In this document: positions 8,694 through 15,467 of the stretch, piece after piece | Layout: each line of letters starts with the position of its first letter | How positions within the stretch are numbered: position 1 is the stretch's first letter | Origin: a virus | Direction: 5' to 3' (one strand) | Virus record (IMG/VR): IMGVR_UViG_3300046656_000237 | Span: 1-20,982 of that record | Length of the DNA: 20,982 bases | Translations under genes and position numbers: made by a program | The notes under the pieces: generated by a model | What the model was told of the DNA's origin: nothing | What the model saw: only the letters and a program-made list of their open reading frames with translations | The model's database searches: none

Positions 8694-9009
8694 AATTTCC
8701 CGCCGCTTTCAAGAGTTCACCGCGGACTTTCTCGTACCCACTCCGGCTTTCGCGTGAAGCCCCCATCCCAGTTGCTCCAATCGCGGCCGTGACCGCGTCG
8801 AGTAACCGAAGCTGGCTGCGCGCATTTTTTCGCAGGCAAGCAGCCTCTAAGTCGAAAAGCCAGCCGAGAGGTTCCTCGATCAGCACTCCACGGCTGAATC
8901 CGCTCTCGGCTGACAAATCGGCCAGCCATTGGATCAGAGACCGGGCGGCTTCCCGAGCATTTCGGTTAGCGTTTTTCCAACCCGCTCCATTCCGTCTTTC
9001 CAGGCGCGA
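8671..9009 (-). CDS. Tail assembly chaperone C-terminal extension (gpGT-type, made by -1 frameshift)
   Basis: This open frame has no good start of its own: the first usable codon is a TTG at 8916 with no ribosome site. It is open without a stop back past the run of seven T at 9009-9015 in the upstream gene, in the -1 frame relative to it. Slipping there joins 86 residues of the upstream product to 112 residues encoded here, giving a protein of about 198 residues. That layout is the same as lambda G/GT and many long-tailed phages. The extension is helical (LIQWLADLSAESG, LFDLEAACLRKN, LRLLDAVTAAIG) and ends 23 nt inside the tape-measure gene. In lambda the T domain binds the tail tube protein during assembly. 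Confidence 0.8.
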   Translation of the reverse strand, partial: SRLERRNGAGWKNANRNAREAARSLIQWLADLSAESGFSRGVLIEEPLGWLFDLEAACLRKNARSQLRLLDAVTAAIGATGMGASRESRSGYEKVRGELLKAAGNYGDANSK

Positions 9010-9266
9010 AAAAAAGGCTCGTTCAGCTTCACCCCTTCCTCAACGATGGCGAACAGGCTATCAGGTTGCACCTGCTCGCACCAATCCGCCGTCTTGCCCG
9101 TGAATAGCTGCGCGGCCTGTATCGGGTCCTTCAGCGCTTCCAATGTCTGCTGCGCTGTCTTGAGCGTGATCGCTTTGATGCGGACTTTGTCGCGCGTTCC
9201 GTCCAGCTTGAGGTACTCGACCTCTTTTCCGGCGCGGATCTTAACCCAGTCGGTCTCCTCGCCCAT
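8934..9266 (-). CDS. Tail assembly chaperone, unshifted form (gpG-like)
   Basis: A 110-residue protein lying between the tail tube region and the tape measure. It is lysine- and glutamate-rich with mixed helix (ITLKTAQQTLEALKDPIQ, LFAIVEEGVKL). Lambda-type gpG proteins coat the tape measure before tube polymerisation and are not in the finished virion. The identification rests on position, size and the slippery run T TTT TTT at codons 84-86 (CCT TTT TTT), which links it to the -1 frame downstream. No sequence similarity to lambda gpG is claimed. The ATG follows the preceding stop by 1 nt (TAATATG) and has no evident ribosome site, so translation is probably coupled to the upstream gene. Confidence 0.8.
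   Translation of the reverse strand: MGEETDWVKIRAGKEVEYLKLDGTRDKVRIKAITLKTAQQTLEALKDPIQAAQLFTGKTADWCEQVQPDSLFAIVEEGVKLNEPFFRAWKDGMERVGKTLTEMLGKPPGL
9009..9015 (-). other. -1 ribosomal frameshift slippery heptamer T TTT TTT
   Basis: Seven consecutive T on the minus strand. In the zero frame of the chaperone gene they are read as the third base of CCT followed by TTT TTT. This is the canonical X XXY YYZ arrangement, so both P- and A-site tRNAs can re-pair fully after slipping back one base. The -1 frame is then open for 113 codons including stop. No obvious stimulatory pseudoknot was identified by eye, and lambda also lacks an obvious one. Confidence 0.8.
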
Positions 9267-9267
9267 A

Positions 9268-9645
9268 TTAAGGCTGGGCCAGAACGGTTACGGTGCCGTT
9301 CGTACCGATGCACTTCAGGATATTGCTCACGGCGAAGACTACGAAACCGTTCGTCGGCGTTCCGGGAGTCGAAGCGAAGTTCTGAAGCAAAAAAGCACGC
9401 GCTCTGAAGTCCGCATCGGCGGAATCGCTTGCCGTGCGAACCTGCAAAGTTGCCCCGCTACGCTTGAGTGCCGGATAGCTGGCGCTGGTTCCGCCGAAAC
9501 ATAGGCGAGCGTAGTCAGCCCCGGTGTTGTCCATCAGCAGATGAATGCCAGTGCCTATTGGAATTATGTAACTGTCGAGCGTTGTGGCAGCCACGACGGC
9601 GAGCGCGCTGCCTGCCAGGATGAGGACTTTGAATTTGGTGCGCAT
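9268..9645 (-). CDS. Secreted small tail-region protein 2 (signal peptide, fibre-like C-terminus)
   Basis: A 125-residue protein with a clear Sec-type N-terminus: MRTKFK, then a hydrophobic run (VLILAGSALAVVAA), then a polar mature region starting about residue 21. The middle (FGGTSASYPALKRSG, then LQVRTASDSADADF) resembles a motif found in many phage fibre and appendage proteins. The last 30 residues match the last 30 of the upstream gene product at about half of positions (shared pattern PT.GF..FA..N.LK.IG.....TV.A.P), so the two genes are related. No ribosome site is seen; the leader is A/C-rich and G-poor. Function is unknown. An exported protein inside a tail operon is odd and could act at the cell envelope, or the hydrophobic N-terminus could have another use. 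Confidence 0.7.
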   Translation of the reverse strand: MRTKFKVLILAGSALAVVAATTLDSYIIPIGTGIHLLMDNTGADYARLCFGGTSASYPALKRSGATLQVRTASDSADADFRARAFLLQNFASTPGTPTNGFVVFAVSNILKCIGTNGTVTVLAQP

Positions 9646-9663
9646 AGGTAATTTGTTTTGGTT

Positions 9664-10266
9664 TTAAGGAAGGGCGATAACCGTGATATGGTTGCTGACT
9701 CCGATTACCTTCAGGACGTTTGTCTCGGCGAAAAGTATGAATCCGTCCGTCGGGGCGGCCGGTGCGGAGCTGCTGGCAATCCGCATCTTGGCGATGACGG
9801 GAACTCCGTTGAAGATTGGAGATGTCACGTTAGCCTTCAAAAGCAATTCGTCGTTAAAGTCGTTCGTTATTGCACTGATAGTTGCGTTCCACTCCAGCGT
9901 AGAAGGAATCCCGGAGCCGACATAAGCTATCGCGTTGGTGATGCGTGCCGACAGTGCGTAGATGTTCGTGTTGTCCGGTATATCCAAATATACATGACGA
10001 TCCGGTGCTGCCGTCCACATTTCGTAAATCCCGGGCTTGAAGTCGCCTGTGAAAAATCCGTTCGTGGTCGTTCGGTAGATGAACCTTGAACCAATGATCA
10101 AATCCGGGTCATCAAGCAGCGGGGTACTCAATGGCTTGAAAGTGACGGGCCCGTAGTAGGCCGTTCCATTGCCATGCAGGAATGTGTTCGTGAGCGTTGC
10201 GGACTGGACGGCGAGCACGCCTATGGCGAGCACCAGCGCGACGAGCGAAAGGTATTTTGAGCGCAT
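9664..10266 (-). CDS. Secreted small tail-region protein 1 (signal peptide, paralogous C-terminus)
   Basis: A 200-residue protein with a Sec-type N-terminus: MRSKY, a hydrophobic core (LSLVALVLAIGVLAV), then a likely signal peptidase I site after QSA at about residue 23. The mature part is beta-rich and Asn/Thr-rich. A segment near residues 75-100 (FKPGIYEMWTAAPDRHVYLDIP) may form a beta-sandwich, and residues 141-155 (LLLKANVTSPIFNG) resemble fibre-type linkers. Residues 171-200 match the C-terminus of the following gene product at about 15 of 30 positions. It sits 5 nt after the tail tube gene. No Shine-Dalgarno sequence precedes the ATG. No family is recognised with confidence; tail appendage, head-tail decoration or envelope protein are all possible. 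Confidence 0.7.
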   Translation of the reverse strand: MRSKYLSLVALVLAIGVLAVQSATLTNTFLHGNGTAYYGPVTFKPLSTPLLDDPDLIIGSRFIYRTTTNGFFTGDFKPGIYEMWTAAPDRHVYLDIPDNTNIYALSARITNAIAYVGSGIPSTLEWNATISAITNDFNDELLLKANVTSPIFNGVPVIAKMRIASSSAPAAPTDGFILFAETNVLKVIGVSNHITVIALP

Positions 10267-10271
10267 ATTGC

Positions 10272-10805
10272 TTAGGCTTCAATGATGGTGTTCGCGGCAG
10301 CCATATAGACATCGACCATAAGAGACGTGGTCACTACGTCGTTTCCGAACGTGACATTTCCGTCCACCTTCCCGCTGCCGTAGAAATCATGCGTGAACAG
10401 GTGCGCATTTTGCTGATCGTACTGCTCCACACGAAACCACCCTTCGCGCCGCGGGATTGCGAAGGGCGTGATTGGGCTGGCTTCCTCCAGGTCCTGCGCT
10501 CCGAAGATCCAGCGCAAGAGAACCGGGTCGAGTTCTTTCAAGGTAAATTTCCAGGCCGCTTCGTACTCCGTCGTTAGGGTCGCCGTGAGCACTCGCGCGC
10601 CCGGGTTTGGGCAGAAAACTTTTTTATCCTGACTGGTCTGGGTCAGTTCGGCCGAATCAACGCAGGGCAAAACAAATCCTGCATCGTCGTCCGTTTCTGC
10701 CACCGGCTTATTGGTTATGCTCACAACACCTGTAGCCAGCGTGGCGCCAGCCGGCCAGAACGTCAGGTGGTTGCCGATTATCATGCTGCGGGAAGTAAAG
10801 GACAT
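10272..10805 (-). CDS. Major tail tube protein
   Basis: A 177-residue, beta-rich protein in the usual tail tube slot, after the tail terminator and before the chaperone pair. Features that fit include a strand-rich N-terminus (ITNKPVAETDDDAGF), a central segment with alternating hydrophobics (LTATLTTEYEAAWKFTLKELDP), and a C-terminal TTSLMVDVYM strand of a tube-forming beta sandwich. It resembles tube proteins from GTA-like or metagenomic siphoviruses more than lambda gpV in length, having no extra Ig domain. The ATG is 12 nt after the previous stop. The leader (AACCCTTTATTGAT) lacks a Shine-Dalgarno sequence even though this should be one of the most highly made proteins. Confidence 0.7.
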   Translation of the reverse strand: MSFTSRSMIIGNHLTFWPAGATLATGVVSITNKPVAETDDDAGFVLPCVDSAELTQTSQDKKVFCPNPGARVLTATLTTEYEAAWKFTLKELDPVLLRWIFGAQDLEEASPITPFAIPRREGWFRVEQYDQQNAHLFTHDFYGSGKVDGNVTFGNDVVTTSLMVDVYMAAANTIIEA

Positions 10806-10817
10806 ATCAATAAAGGG

Positions 10818-11312
10818 TTATGGTGCTGGTGTGTAGGCGTCGAGATTCTTCATTTTGAATATCACCACGAAGCGAACGAAGATGCCGGTGAAGGTTTTAG
10901 CGCGTTCGTCGACGCGCATCTCGTCTCCCTGATATTCGGTAGTGACCACGAGTAGATCGCCTTCCCCTTGCCATTGTCGGTTGAATCGGAAGAGCGAGAT
11001 AACGTCAGCCCATATTTTCCGAGCCTCGGAGAGCGAGTCGGCCCCGTCCGGTGGCACCAGTGCGGCCTCGCATCGGAGCCGGTATTGCGCACAATTGGCG
11101 TTGCTGGGTTCGGCGGGATCGAGCCCAACGTCGCGCAAAACGATTGCCGGCAGCCGCGCTTGATCGAGCGCGTCTGTTTTCCAGACGAAAACATTTTGGC
11201 CGGCGTTGGTCTCATAATTGTTGACGATTAAAATGGTTCGGAACCCGGCCGCTATGGCGTCAAAAACCCGCTGCCGAATGTTGGTTGAAATCGGTGCATA
11301 GGGTGGATTCAT
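10818..11312 (-). CDS. Tail terminator / tail completion-like protein
   Basis: A 164-residue protein between the joining protein and the tail tube gene, where lambda has Z and U. The N-terminus (NIRQRVFDAIAAGFRTI) forms a helix followed by a strand. LPAIVLRDVG lies mid-protein and a late strand pair (GIFVRFVVIFKMKNLD) closes it, which fits the alpha/beta fold of gpU/DUF3168-type terminators that cap the tube and bind the head connector. The ATG overlaps the previous stop by 4 nt (ATGA). The call depends on position and fold pattern; a Z-like or minor tail protein is the alternative. Confidence 0.55.
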   Translation of the reverse strand: MNPPYAPISTNIRQRVFDAIAAGFRTILIVNNYETNAGQNVFVWKTDALDQARLPAIVLRDVGLDPAEPSNANCAQYRLRCEAALVPPDGADSLSEARKIWADVISLFRFNRQWQGEGDLLVVTTEYQGDEMRVDERAKTFTGIFVRFVVIFKMKNLDAYTPAP

Positions 11313-11626
11313 GTTTCTGTCAGCGTGCAGACGGTGACCCCCAGGCCGTCCTTCTGTGGATCCAGGATCGAATACATCTGGTCGTTAATCTGGAGCAGGT
11401 CTCCCTCGTTCGCGTCCGACCAGTCGGCGGTAGCAAACGCGACCTGGTCCGCACTCGATTCGATGTCCGCGCCGACATTTTGCGCGATGAATGCTTTATC
11501 GAGCGTGACGTTGATCGAGTTCCAATCCAATTCTCCCGATCGCTTGAACGTCGCCGCGATCCCGAACCCGGAGGCGGGATCGAAAAACGTGGCAACATCG
11601 GCCGCAATCTGGTCGATTAGGGTCAT
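11309..11626 (-). CDS. Head-tail joining protein, gpFII-like
   Basis: A 105-residue protein just after the capsid block. It starts with a helix carrying an FFDPASGFG turn, then strands, and ends with YSILDPQKDGLGVTVCTL. A closing strand with a P..DG.G.T.L pattern is typical of gpFII/phage_attach proteins, which form a ring at the head-tail connector. The length is close to lambda gpFII (about 117). It overlaps the tail-terminator gene by 4 nt and starts 1 nt after the previous stop. No ribosome site is present, so coupling to the upstream gene is likely. Confidence 0.65.
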   Translation of the reverse strand: MTLIDQIAADVATFFDPASGFGIAATFKRSGELDWNSINVTLDKAFIAQNVGADIESSADQVAFATADWSDANEGDLLQINDQMYSILDPQKDGLGVTVCTLTET

Positions 11627-11627
11627 G

Positions 11628-11930
11628 TTATCGATTGCGTTGGCCTGTTTGCTCCGCCCGGCGGTAGGCTGGGCGGGCCTGTTCCTGATCTTGCTGCGAT
11701 GGCCGGAGTGGCGGGGCTGACGGGATCTCCGCCGGCTTCCCGAAACGAGCCGTCCTCATGCGACCGCCGCCGGAGTCCCAGAGTTCCACCCGCTCGTAAA
11801 GTGGGTTGGTGGCCTCCTGGCGCAGCAGCTTGAAGGCTGATCGCTGGGTAATAATCGGAACGTCCGGTAGCGAGACGACTTCCGTTGGCTTGCCACCATG
11901 CCGGATCCCGATAGTGATCGCGGTGCGCAT
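11628..11930 (-). CDS. Unknown small protein after the capsid gene
   Basis: A 100-residue protein. A longer reading that starts inside the capsid gene is possible, but the ATG at 11930 lies 4 nt after the capsid stop, so this start is preferred. Residues 1-65 (TAITIGIRHGGKPTEVVSLP, then LWDSGGGRMRTARFG) look like a small beta-rich domain. The last 35 residues are rich in Pro, Gln, Arg and Ala and are probably disordered. It occupies the position of lambda FI, which helps terminase bind proheads, but no similarity is visible. It may be a neck or capsid accessory protein. No ribosome site is seen. Confidence 0.6.
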   Translation of the reverse strand: MRTAITIGIRHGGKPTEVVSLPDVPIITQRSAFKLLRQEATNPLYERVELWDSGGGRMRTARFGKPAEIPSAPPLRPSQQDQEQARPAYRRAEQTGQRNR

Positions 11931-11934
11931 TGGA

Positions 11935-12837
11935 TTAGGCGCTGACAATGCGCTTGAGCGCGGCGGCCTCGCCCTTGGCATAGCCGTAATTGCATTCCAG
12001 AACGATGCGCGCGGAGTCGACATTCGGCTCGCCCCATTCGCGATATTCCAGTGTGAGACCGGTGAGCGGATCAGTCACGGTGCGGTACATCTTCAACTCC
12101 ATCATCACATCAGGATGTGGAGTGATTGGTGAGAACGCGACCAGGAGCGCCGATCGGTACATGATGAACCCGACGAGGTTTTCGCCGTTCGTTGGAATGA
12201 GCGGATTCTCAAAATAATCGAAGCCGCAAAGAACCGGAATTTCGCCGCGCTTGATGACGCCGTCGTCGCCGTACGCGTAAGCGGCTTTGACGGCGTCGTC
12301 CTTTTGAAGCGCGGTATCGTAAGCTGAATCGAGCACCAGGGATCGTCCGTCCTTCGGCCAATTGGCCACGTTCGCGACGCCGCGCAGGTCGGCCACATCA
12401 TCGGAATCGAATGTGCTGGCGGCCCCGGTGAACGCGGCGGCGCCGTAGTTCGCGGCAGTTACCACGCTCAGCACGTCAGCTACGACATCGGCCGCGAGCT
12501 TCTCGCCCTTGATCTTGCCGTGCAATTCCCAGTCAATGTTGGGCTGCCGGTTCCATTCGTCGCTCGTGATCGACATCGACTGATACTTGCGCTTGTTGAT
12601 GTTGATCTCGCGTTGCTGCGTGACCGTGTTTCCGAAAATGTATGTGCCATTGAAGTCCGTGCTGGCGGCGGTTTCCAACGGGTAATATGGAATCTGGATC
12701 TTGTTCGTTCCCTTCAACTGAACGTCCCGGTACACCGTGGAGAAATTACCTAGTGGGAAGGTTCTAAGCGAGAAGGCTCGAAGTGCAGCCATGAGCATCA
12801 CGTCAACCTGAAGCTCTGTCGGGATTGTATTAGCCAT
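11935..12837 (-). CDS. Major capsid protein
   Basis: A 300-residue protein directly after the protease/scaffold gene, the usual place of the HK97-fold shell subunit. The sequence has an N-arm-like start, an E-loop-like stretch (NKIQIPYYPLETAASTDFNG), a long helix (GKIKGEKLAADVVADVLSVV, spine-helix-like) and a C-terminal strand-rich A-domain (RSALLVAFSPITPHP, MMELKMYRTVTDPLTG, IVLECNYGYAKGE). It lacks an N-terminal delta-type scaffold region, consistent with a separate scaffold domain on the protease. The leader is 32 nt long, G-poor (AACCCTTAATCGCTACAATTT) and without a Shine-Dalgarno sequence, although the gene must be strongly expressed. Confidence 0.85.
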   Translation of the reverse strand: MANTIPTELQVDVMLMAALRAFSLRTFPLGNFSTVYRDVQLKGTNKIQIPYYPLETAASTDFNGTYIFGNTVTQQREININKRKYQSMSITSDEWNRQPNIDWELHGKIKGEKLAADVVADVLSVVTAANYGAAAFTGAASTFDSDDVADLRGVANVANWPKDGRSLVLDSAYDTALQKDDAVKAAYAYGDDGVIKRGEIPVLCGFDYFENPLIPTNGENLVGFIMYRSALLVAFSPITPHPDVMMELKMYRTVTDPLTGLTLEYREWGEPNVDSARIVLECNYGYAKGEAAALKRIVSA

Positions 12838-12869
12838 AAATTGTAGCGATTAAGGGTTTCGGTGGCTGG

Positions 12870-13340
12870 TTAGTTTCGCGCGTCTTGGGTCTCGGCGATG
12901 CGCTTGATTCTGGCCTGGTGCTTCAGGTAAAACTGAGAGCGCGCCTTTCCGTGGAGCGCATTGAAAGTCTTCACGAGTTCCTCGTCGGACTCGGCGACCG
13001 CGGCTCCATTGTCCTTCGGAAGCGGGGCCGGAACTCCCATGTTGCCGAGTAATTCCTGCGCCTTGATTGGAACGGTGACAGCCTTCTTTTCTAGCTCGGC
13101 GATCTTGTCCGTTGCGGCCTTGTGATCCGCCTTGGCCGTGGCCAGGTCGGTAGTCAGCTTGAGATTCTCCGCCTTGATTTCCTCCACCTTTGCCGCCAGC
13201 GCAGTCACCACGAAGTCTGGCTTGCCCTCTTTCTCGGCGGCGGCCAGTTGCTCCTCGGTGACACCCAGGGCGGTGACGACGGAGACCAGGAAGGTTTCTC
13301 GAGCGGATGGACCGCCGAACAATTTAGAGAGTGCGCTCAT
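12870..13340 (-). CDS. Nested scaffold protein (in-frame internal start, Nu3-like)
   Basis: An in-frame ATG at protease codon 210 (PMSALSKLFGG) would give a separate 156-residue scaffold containing the coiled coil. The sequence before it (ACCAAAACCTAAACCC) is A/C-rich and G-poor. It resembles the leaders of other genes here, such as the one at 9645, which also carries AACCAAAAC. Lambda, SPP1-like and other phages make scaffold this way. There is no Shine-Dalgarno motif, so this is inferred from domain border, leader similarity and the lambda precedent. Confidence 0.5.
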   Translation of the reverse strand: MSALSKLFGGPSARETFLVSVVTALGVTEEQLAAAEKEGKPDFVVTALAAKVEEIKAENLKLTTDLATAKADHKAATDKIAELEKKAVTVPIKAQELLGNMGVPAPLPKDNGAAVAESDEELVKTFNALHGKARSQFYLKHQARIKRIAETQDARN

Positions 13341-13967
13341 GGGTTTAGGTTTTGGTGTTGCGGAAATTGGTGGCAATGACTTGTAGTTTTTGAACTTGGA
13401 AAGGTCGGCGTGAGCGGCGGCTTGAACCGGGCCCGTGATGGAATCGACGAAGCCAGCGTCCAGGGCGTCTTGCGCGGAAAACCACGTTTCCGCGTCCATC
13501 CAGTCGGTGACTTGCTTCTCTTTCGCCCCGGTTTCCGCCTGGTAGGTGCGCACGAGCGATCCCTTGAAAACATCGAGAACGTCCGCGGTCTTGCGCATCT
13601 CGGCGGAGTCGCCAAACGCAATTCCAGATGGGTTATGAACCATCATCAGGCCGTTTTCAGCGATGCTAACCTGGTCACCTGCAAGGGCTATGACGCTGGC
13701 AATGGAGGCGGCCACCCCGATTACGGAAGTGTCGACATTGCCGCGTTGGCTAAGGTAATTGTAGATCGCCAGGCCGTCGGTCACGGCGCCGCCCGGGGAA
13801 TTGATCAGGACGTTGAGCTTTTTTCCGCGGTGCTGCTGAATGTCATTGATGAAACTCTTGGCCGATACGCCATCGCCCCATCCCCAGTCGCCAATTACGT
13901 CGAATATGTAAACCTCCACCGCTTCGCTGGAATCAGCGGCGGCTTTTATCGAGTACCATTCGCGCAT
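12870..13967 (-). CDS. Prohead protease, ClpP/S49-like, with fused scaffold domain
   Basis: A 365-residue protein. Residues 1-185 are a ClpP-fold serine protease: INSPGGAVTDGLAIYN at 55-70, the nucleophile S88 in GVAASIAS, H111 in MMVHNPSG, and D158 in WMDAETWFSA as probable catalytic acid, followed by ALDAGFVDSI. Residues 186-210 are a Pro/Lys-rich linker. Residues 211-365 are a scaffold-like part with coiled coil (VEEIKAENLKLTTDLATA, then DKIAELEKKA) and a basic C-terminus. This matches lambda gpC, whose C-terminal part is also made separately as Nu3. The product should cleave scaffold and portal or capsid ends during head maturation. The 30-bp direct repeat lies just upstream of the ATG. 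Confidence 0.9.
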   Translation of the reverse strand: MREWYSIKAAADSSEAVEVYIFDVIGDWGWGDGVSAKSFINDIQQHRGKKLNVLINSPGGAVTDGLAIYNYLSQRGNVDTSVIGVAASIASVIALAGDQVSIAENGLMMVHNPSGIAFGDSAEMRKTADVLDVFKGSLVRTYQAETGAKEKQVTDWMDAETWFSAQDALDAGFVDSITGPVQAAAHADLSKFKNYKSLPPISATPKPKPMSALSKLFGGPSARETFLVSVVTALGVTEEQLAAAEKEGKPDFVVTALAAKVEEIKAENLKLTTDLATAKADHKAATDKIAELEKKAVTVPIKAQELLGNMGVPAPLPKDNGAAVAESDEELVKTFNALHGKARSQFYLKHQARIKRIAETQDARN

Positions 13968-13981
13968 CTACCCTATGCGCA

Positions 13982-14011
13982 GAATCGGAAATTAGATCGG
14001 AAATTAGGATT
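13982..14011. repeat. 30-bp direct repeat, copy 1 (before protease gene)
   Basis: Identical to 15747-15776. It consists mainly of two tandem copies of the 12-mer CTAATTTCCGAT (minus-strand reading; 13984-13995 and 13996-14007). The portal stop codon TAA lies in it, and a second in-frame TAA follows 12 nt later. It ends 14 nt before the protease ATG. Confidence 0.95.
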
Positions 14012-15467
14012 CGCCCGGAACGGGTTCGGCGCCGGTAGGATTGGCACCGATGGCCGGCGGGTTTGACGAGCGCTGCTGCAACATATCCAGGGCTTTTTCT
14101 ATGGTGATTCCGTGCTTTTTGGCGATTCTCCCGGCCCGCTCCAGCAGGTCATCGATTTCGCGCTCTTGCTGATCCCTGGAAACCTCGTAATCGAAACCGC
14201 GCTCGGCGTAATCCTCCGATACCGTCCGCAACCCAGCGAAGATGTCGTTGCGGTTCTCCTTCGAGTCCCGGCCCTCGTCGACGGTGATTTTGCGCGGTGT
14301 CTGCCATACCACACGCCACCAGTCGTCGTTTTGCGGCAAGTCGCCGCGTTTGGCGGCTTTGCTGACGACATAGCCCCAGTCCCGGGTGGCCAGTTTGATG
14401 AGCAAACGTTGGCGTTCCTCGAATTTCCGCTGGGCTTTTTGGATGGCCAAACGGTTCGTGCTGCCGCCCAGCTTCGAGGCGTCCCAGACGAATTCCCAGG
14501 GCACGCCCAGGCCATTGGCCACGTCGCGCAGGAGGTAATCGAGAAATCCAGAGAATGTCGTCGCCGGCCGGTCTGATTTGTGCGACGTGACCTTCTCGCC
14601 CGGCAGCAGGCGCGGGATGGCGCCGGCAAGCAACCGATCCAGCTTCATTTCGTTTCCGGCCACCTGCTGTGTGCCCTGCGTGCCAAAAAAGGTGTTGTCC
14701 GCCGATCCATCCAGGTTGGATAGCTCGATGATCATCGCCAGGGTCGAGTTGATCTTCACCGCAAGCTTCTCGGCGACAAGGATTTCGTGAATGTCCCGGA
14801 TCGTGTTTAAGGCATGGTGGAACGCGGTCTTTCCGCGTACCTGGTCCACCCTGTCCCGGTCCATTGTGAGCGCGAAATTGTCGGACCCGATCTTGCGGTA
14901 GTCATTGTCGCCAACGCGGATTGAGTAGACGCGCGGCGCGCCGAATTCATCGGTCCGAACCCCGTCGCGGTAGGCCTCGTCGCTTCCATCGTCCTCGATC
15001 CGGTGCGACTCGATCAATTGCAGCTTCGGGAAGCCGGTCGGGGTCTCGGTGTATATCTGCCCGATCTCGCCGGCAACATCGATAGCCTGCGAGCGCATCC
15101 GGCAGATTTCCTCGTAATTGTGCTGGTTCGTTACCTCAGGAATCTTGGCCCATTCGGTGAAGTACTTTTCGTAAGCGGACCGGACGGAAAGGTCCTGTAT
15201 ACGGCTCTGCGGAATCAGCCCGGAACCAACGGAATACCGAGCAATATCACGCACGGCGCCCTTAACAAAACCGACGTTCTCGAATAGAACTTGCGCAATC
15301 GAAAGCATCGTCCGGCGGGTCCACGGGGTCAGCAATTCGGAACTGTCCTTATCCGCCCGCGTAATCCAGCCGCGATGCCGGGTTTGACGAGCTCCCTCGA
15401 ACACGTCCGAGAGGGCGGTGATCTGCCGCCCGAACTGGTCAACAATCTGGAGTGCGCCGCGGTTCAT
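14004..15467 (-). CDS. Portal protein, lambda gpB type
   Basis: A 487-residue dodecameric ring protein through which DNA enters and leaves the head. Characteristic blocks include the N-terminal R..S....PW..R (ELLTPWTRRTMLSIAQVL), IARYSVGSGLIPQ, GFPKLQLIESHRI, RGKTAFHHALNTIRDIHEIL, and the late DYLLRDVANGLGVPWEFVWDASKLGGSTNR followed by FEERQRLLI. These match the Phage_portal_2 family of lambda and relatives. Length is close to lambda gpB (533). It overlaps the gpW-like gene by 4 nt (ATGA), so the two are coupled. Its last codons and stop lie in the 30-bp repeat. The C-terminus (NPTGAEPVPGES) is probably disordered. Confidence 0.93.
   Translation of the reverse strand: MNRGALQIVDQFGRQITALSDVFEGARQTRHRGWITRADKDSSELLTPWTRRTMLSIAQVLFENVGFVKGAVRDIARYSVGSGLIPQSRIQDLSVRSAYEKYFTEWAKIPEVTNQHNYEEICRMRSQAIDVAGEIGQIYTETPTGFPKLQLIESHRIEDDGSDEAYRDGVRTDEFGAPRVYSIRVGDNDYRKIGSDNFALTMDRDRVDQVRGKTAFHHALNTIRDIHEILVAEKLAVKINSTLAMIIELSNLDGSADNTFFGTQGTQQVAGNEMKLDRLLAGAIPRLLPGEKVTSHKSDRPATTFSGFLDYLLRDVANGLGVPWEFVWDASKLGGSTNRLAIQKAQRKFEERQRLLIKLATRDWGYVVSKAAKRGDLPQNDDWWRVVWQTPRKITVDEGRDSKENRNDIFAGLRTVSEDYAERGFDYEVSRDQQEREIDDLLERAGRIAKKHGITIEKALDMLQQRSSNPPAIGANPTGAEPVPGES

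Noticed and set aside
8974-8984. A-rich run GGAAAAAC in the chaperone gene as an alternative slippery site
   Set aside because: In the zero frame it reads GGA AAA ACG. The P-site codon would not re-pair after slipping, while the upstream T TTT TTT fits fully.
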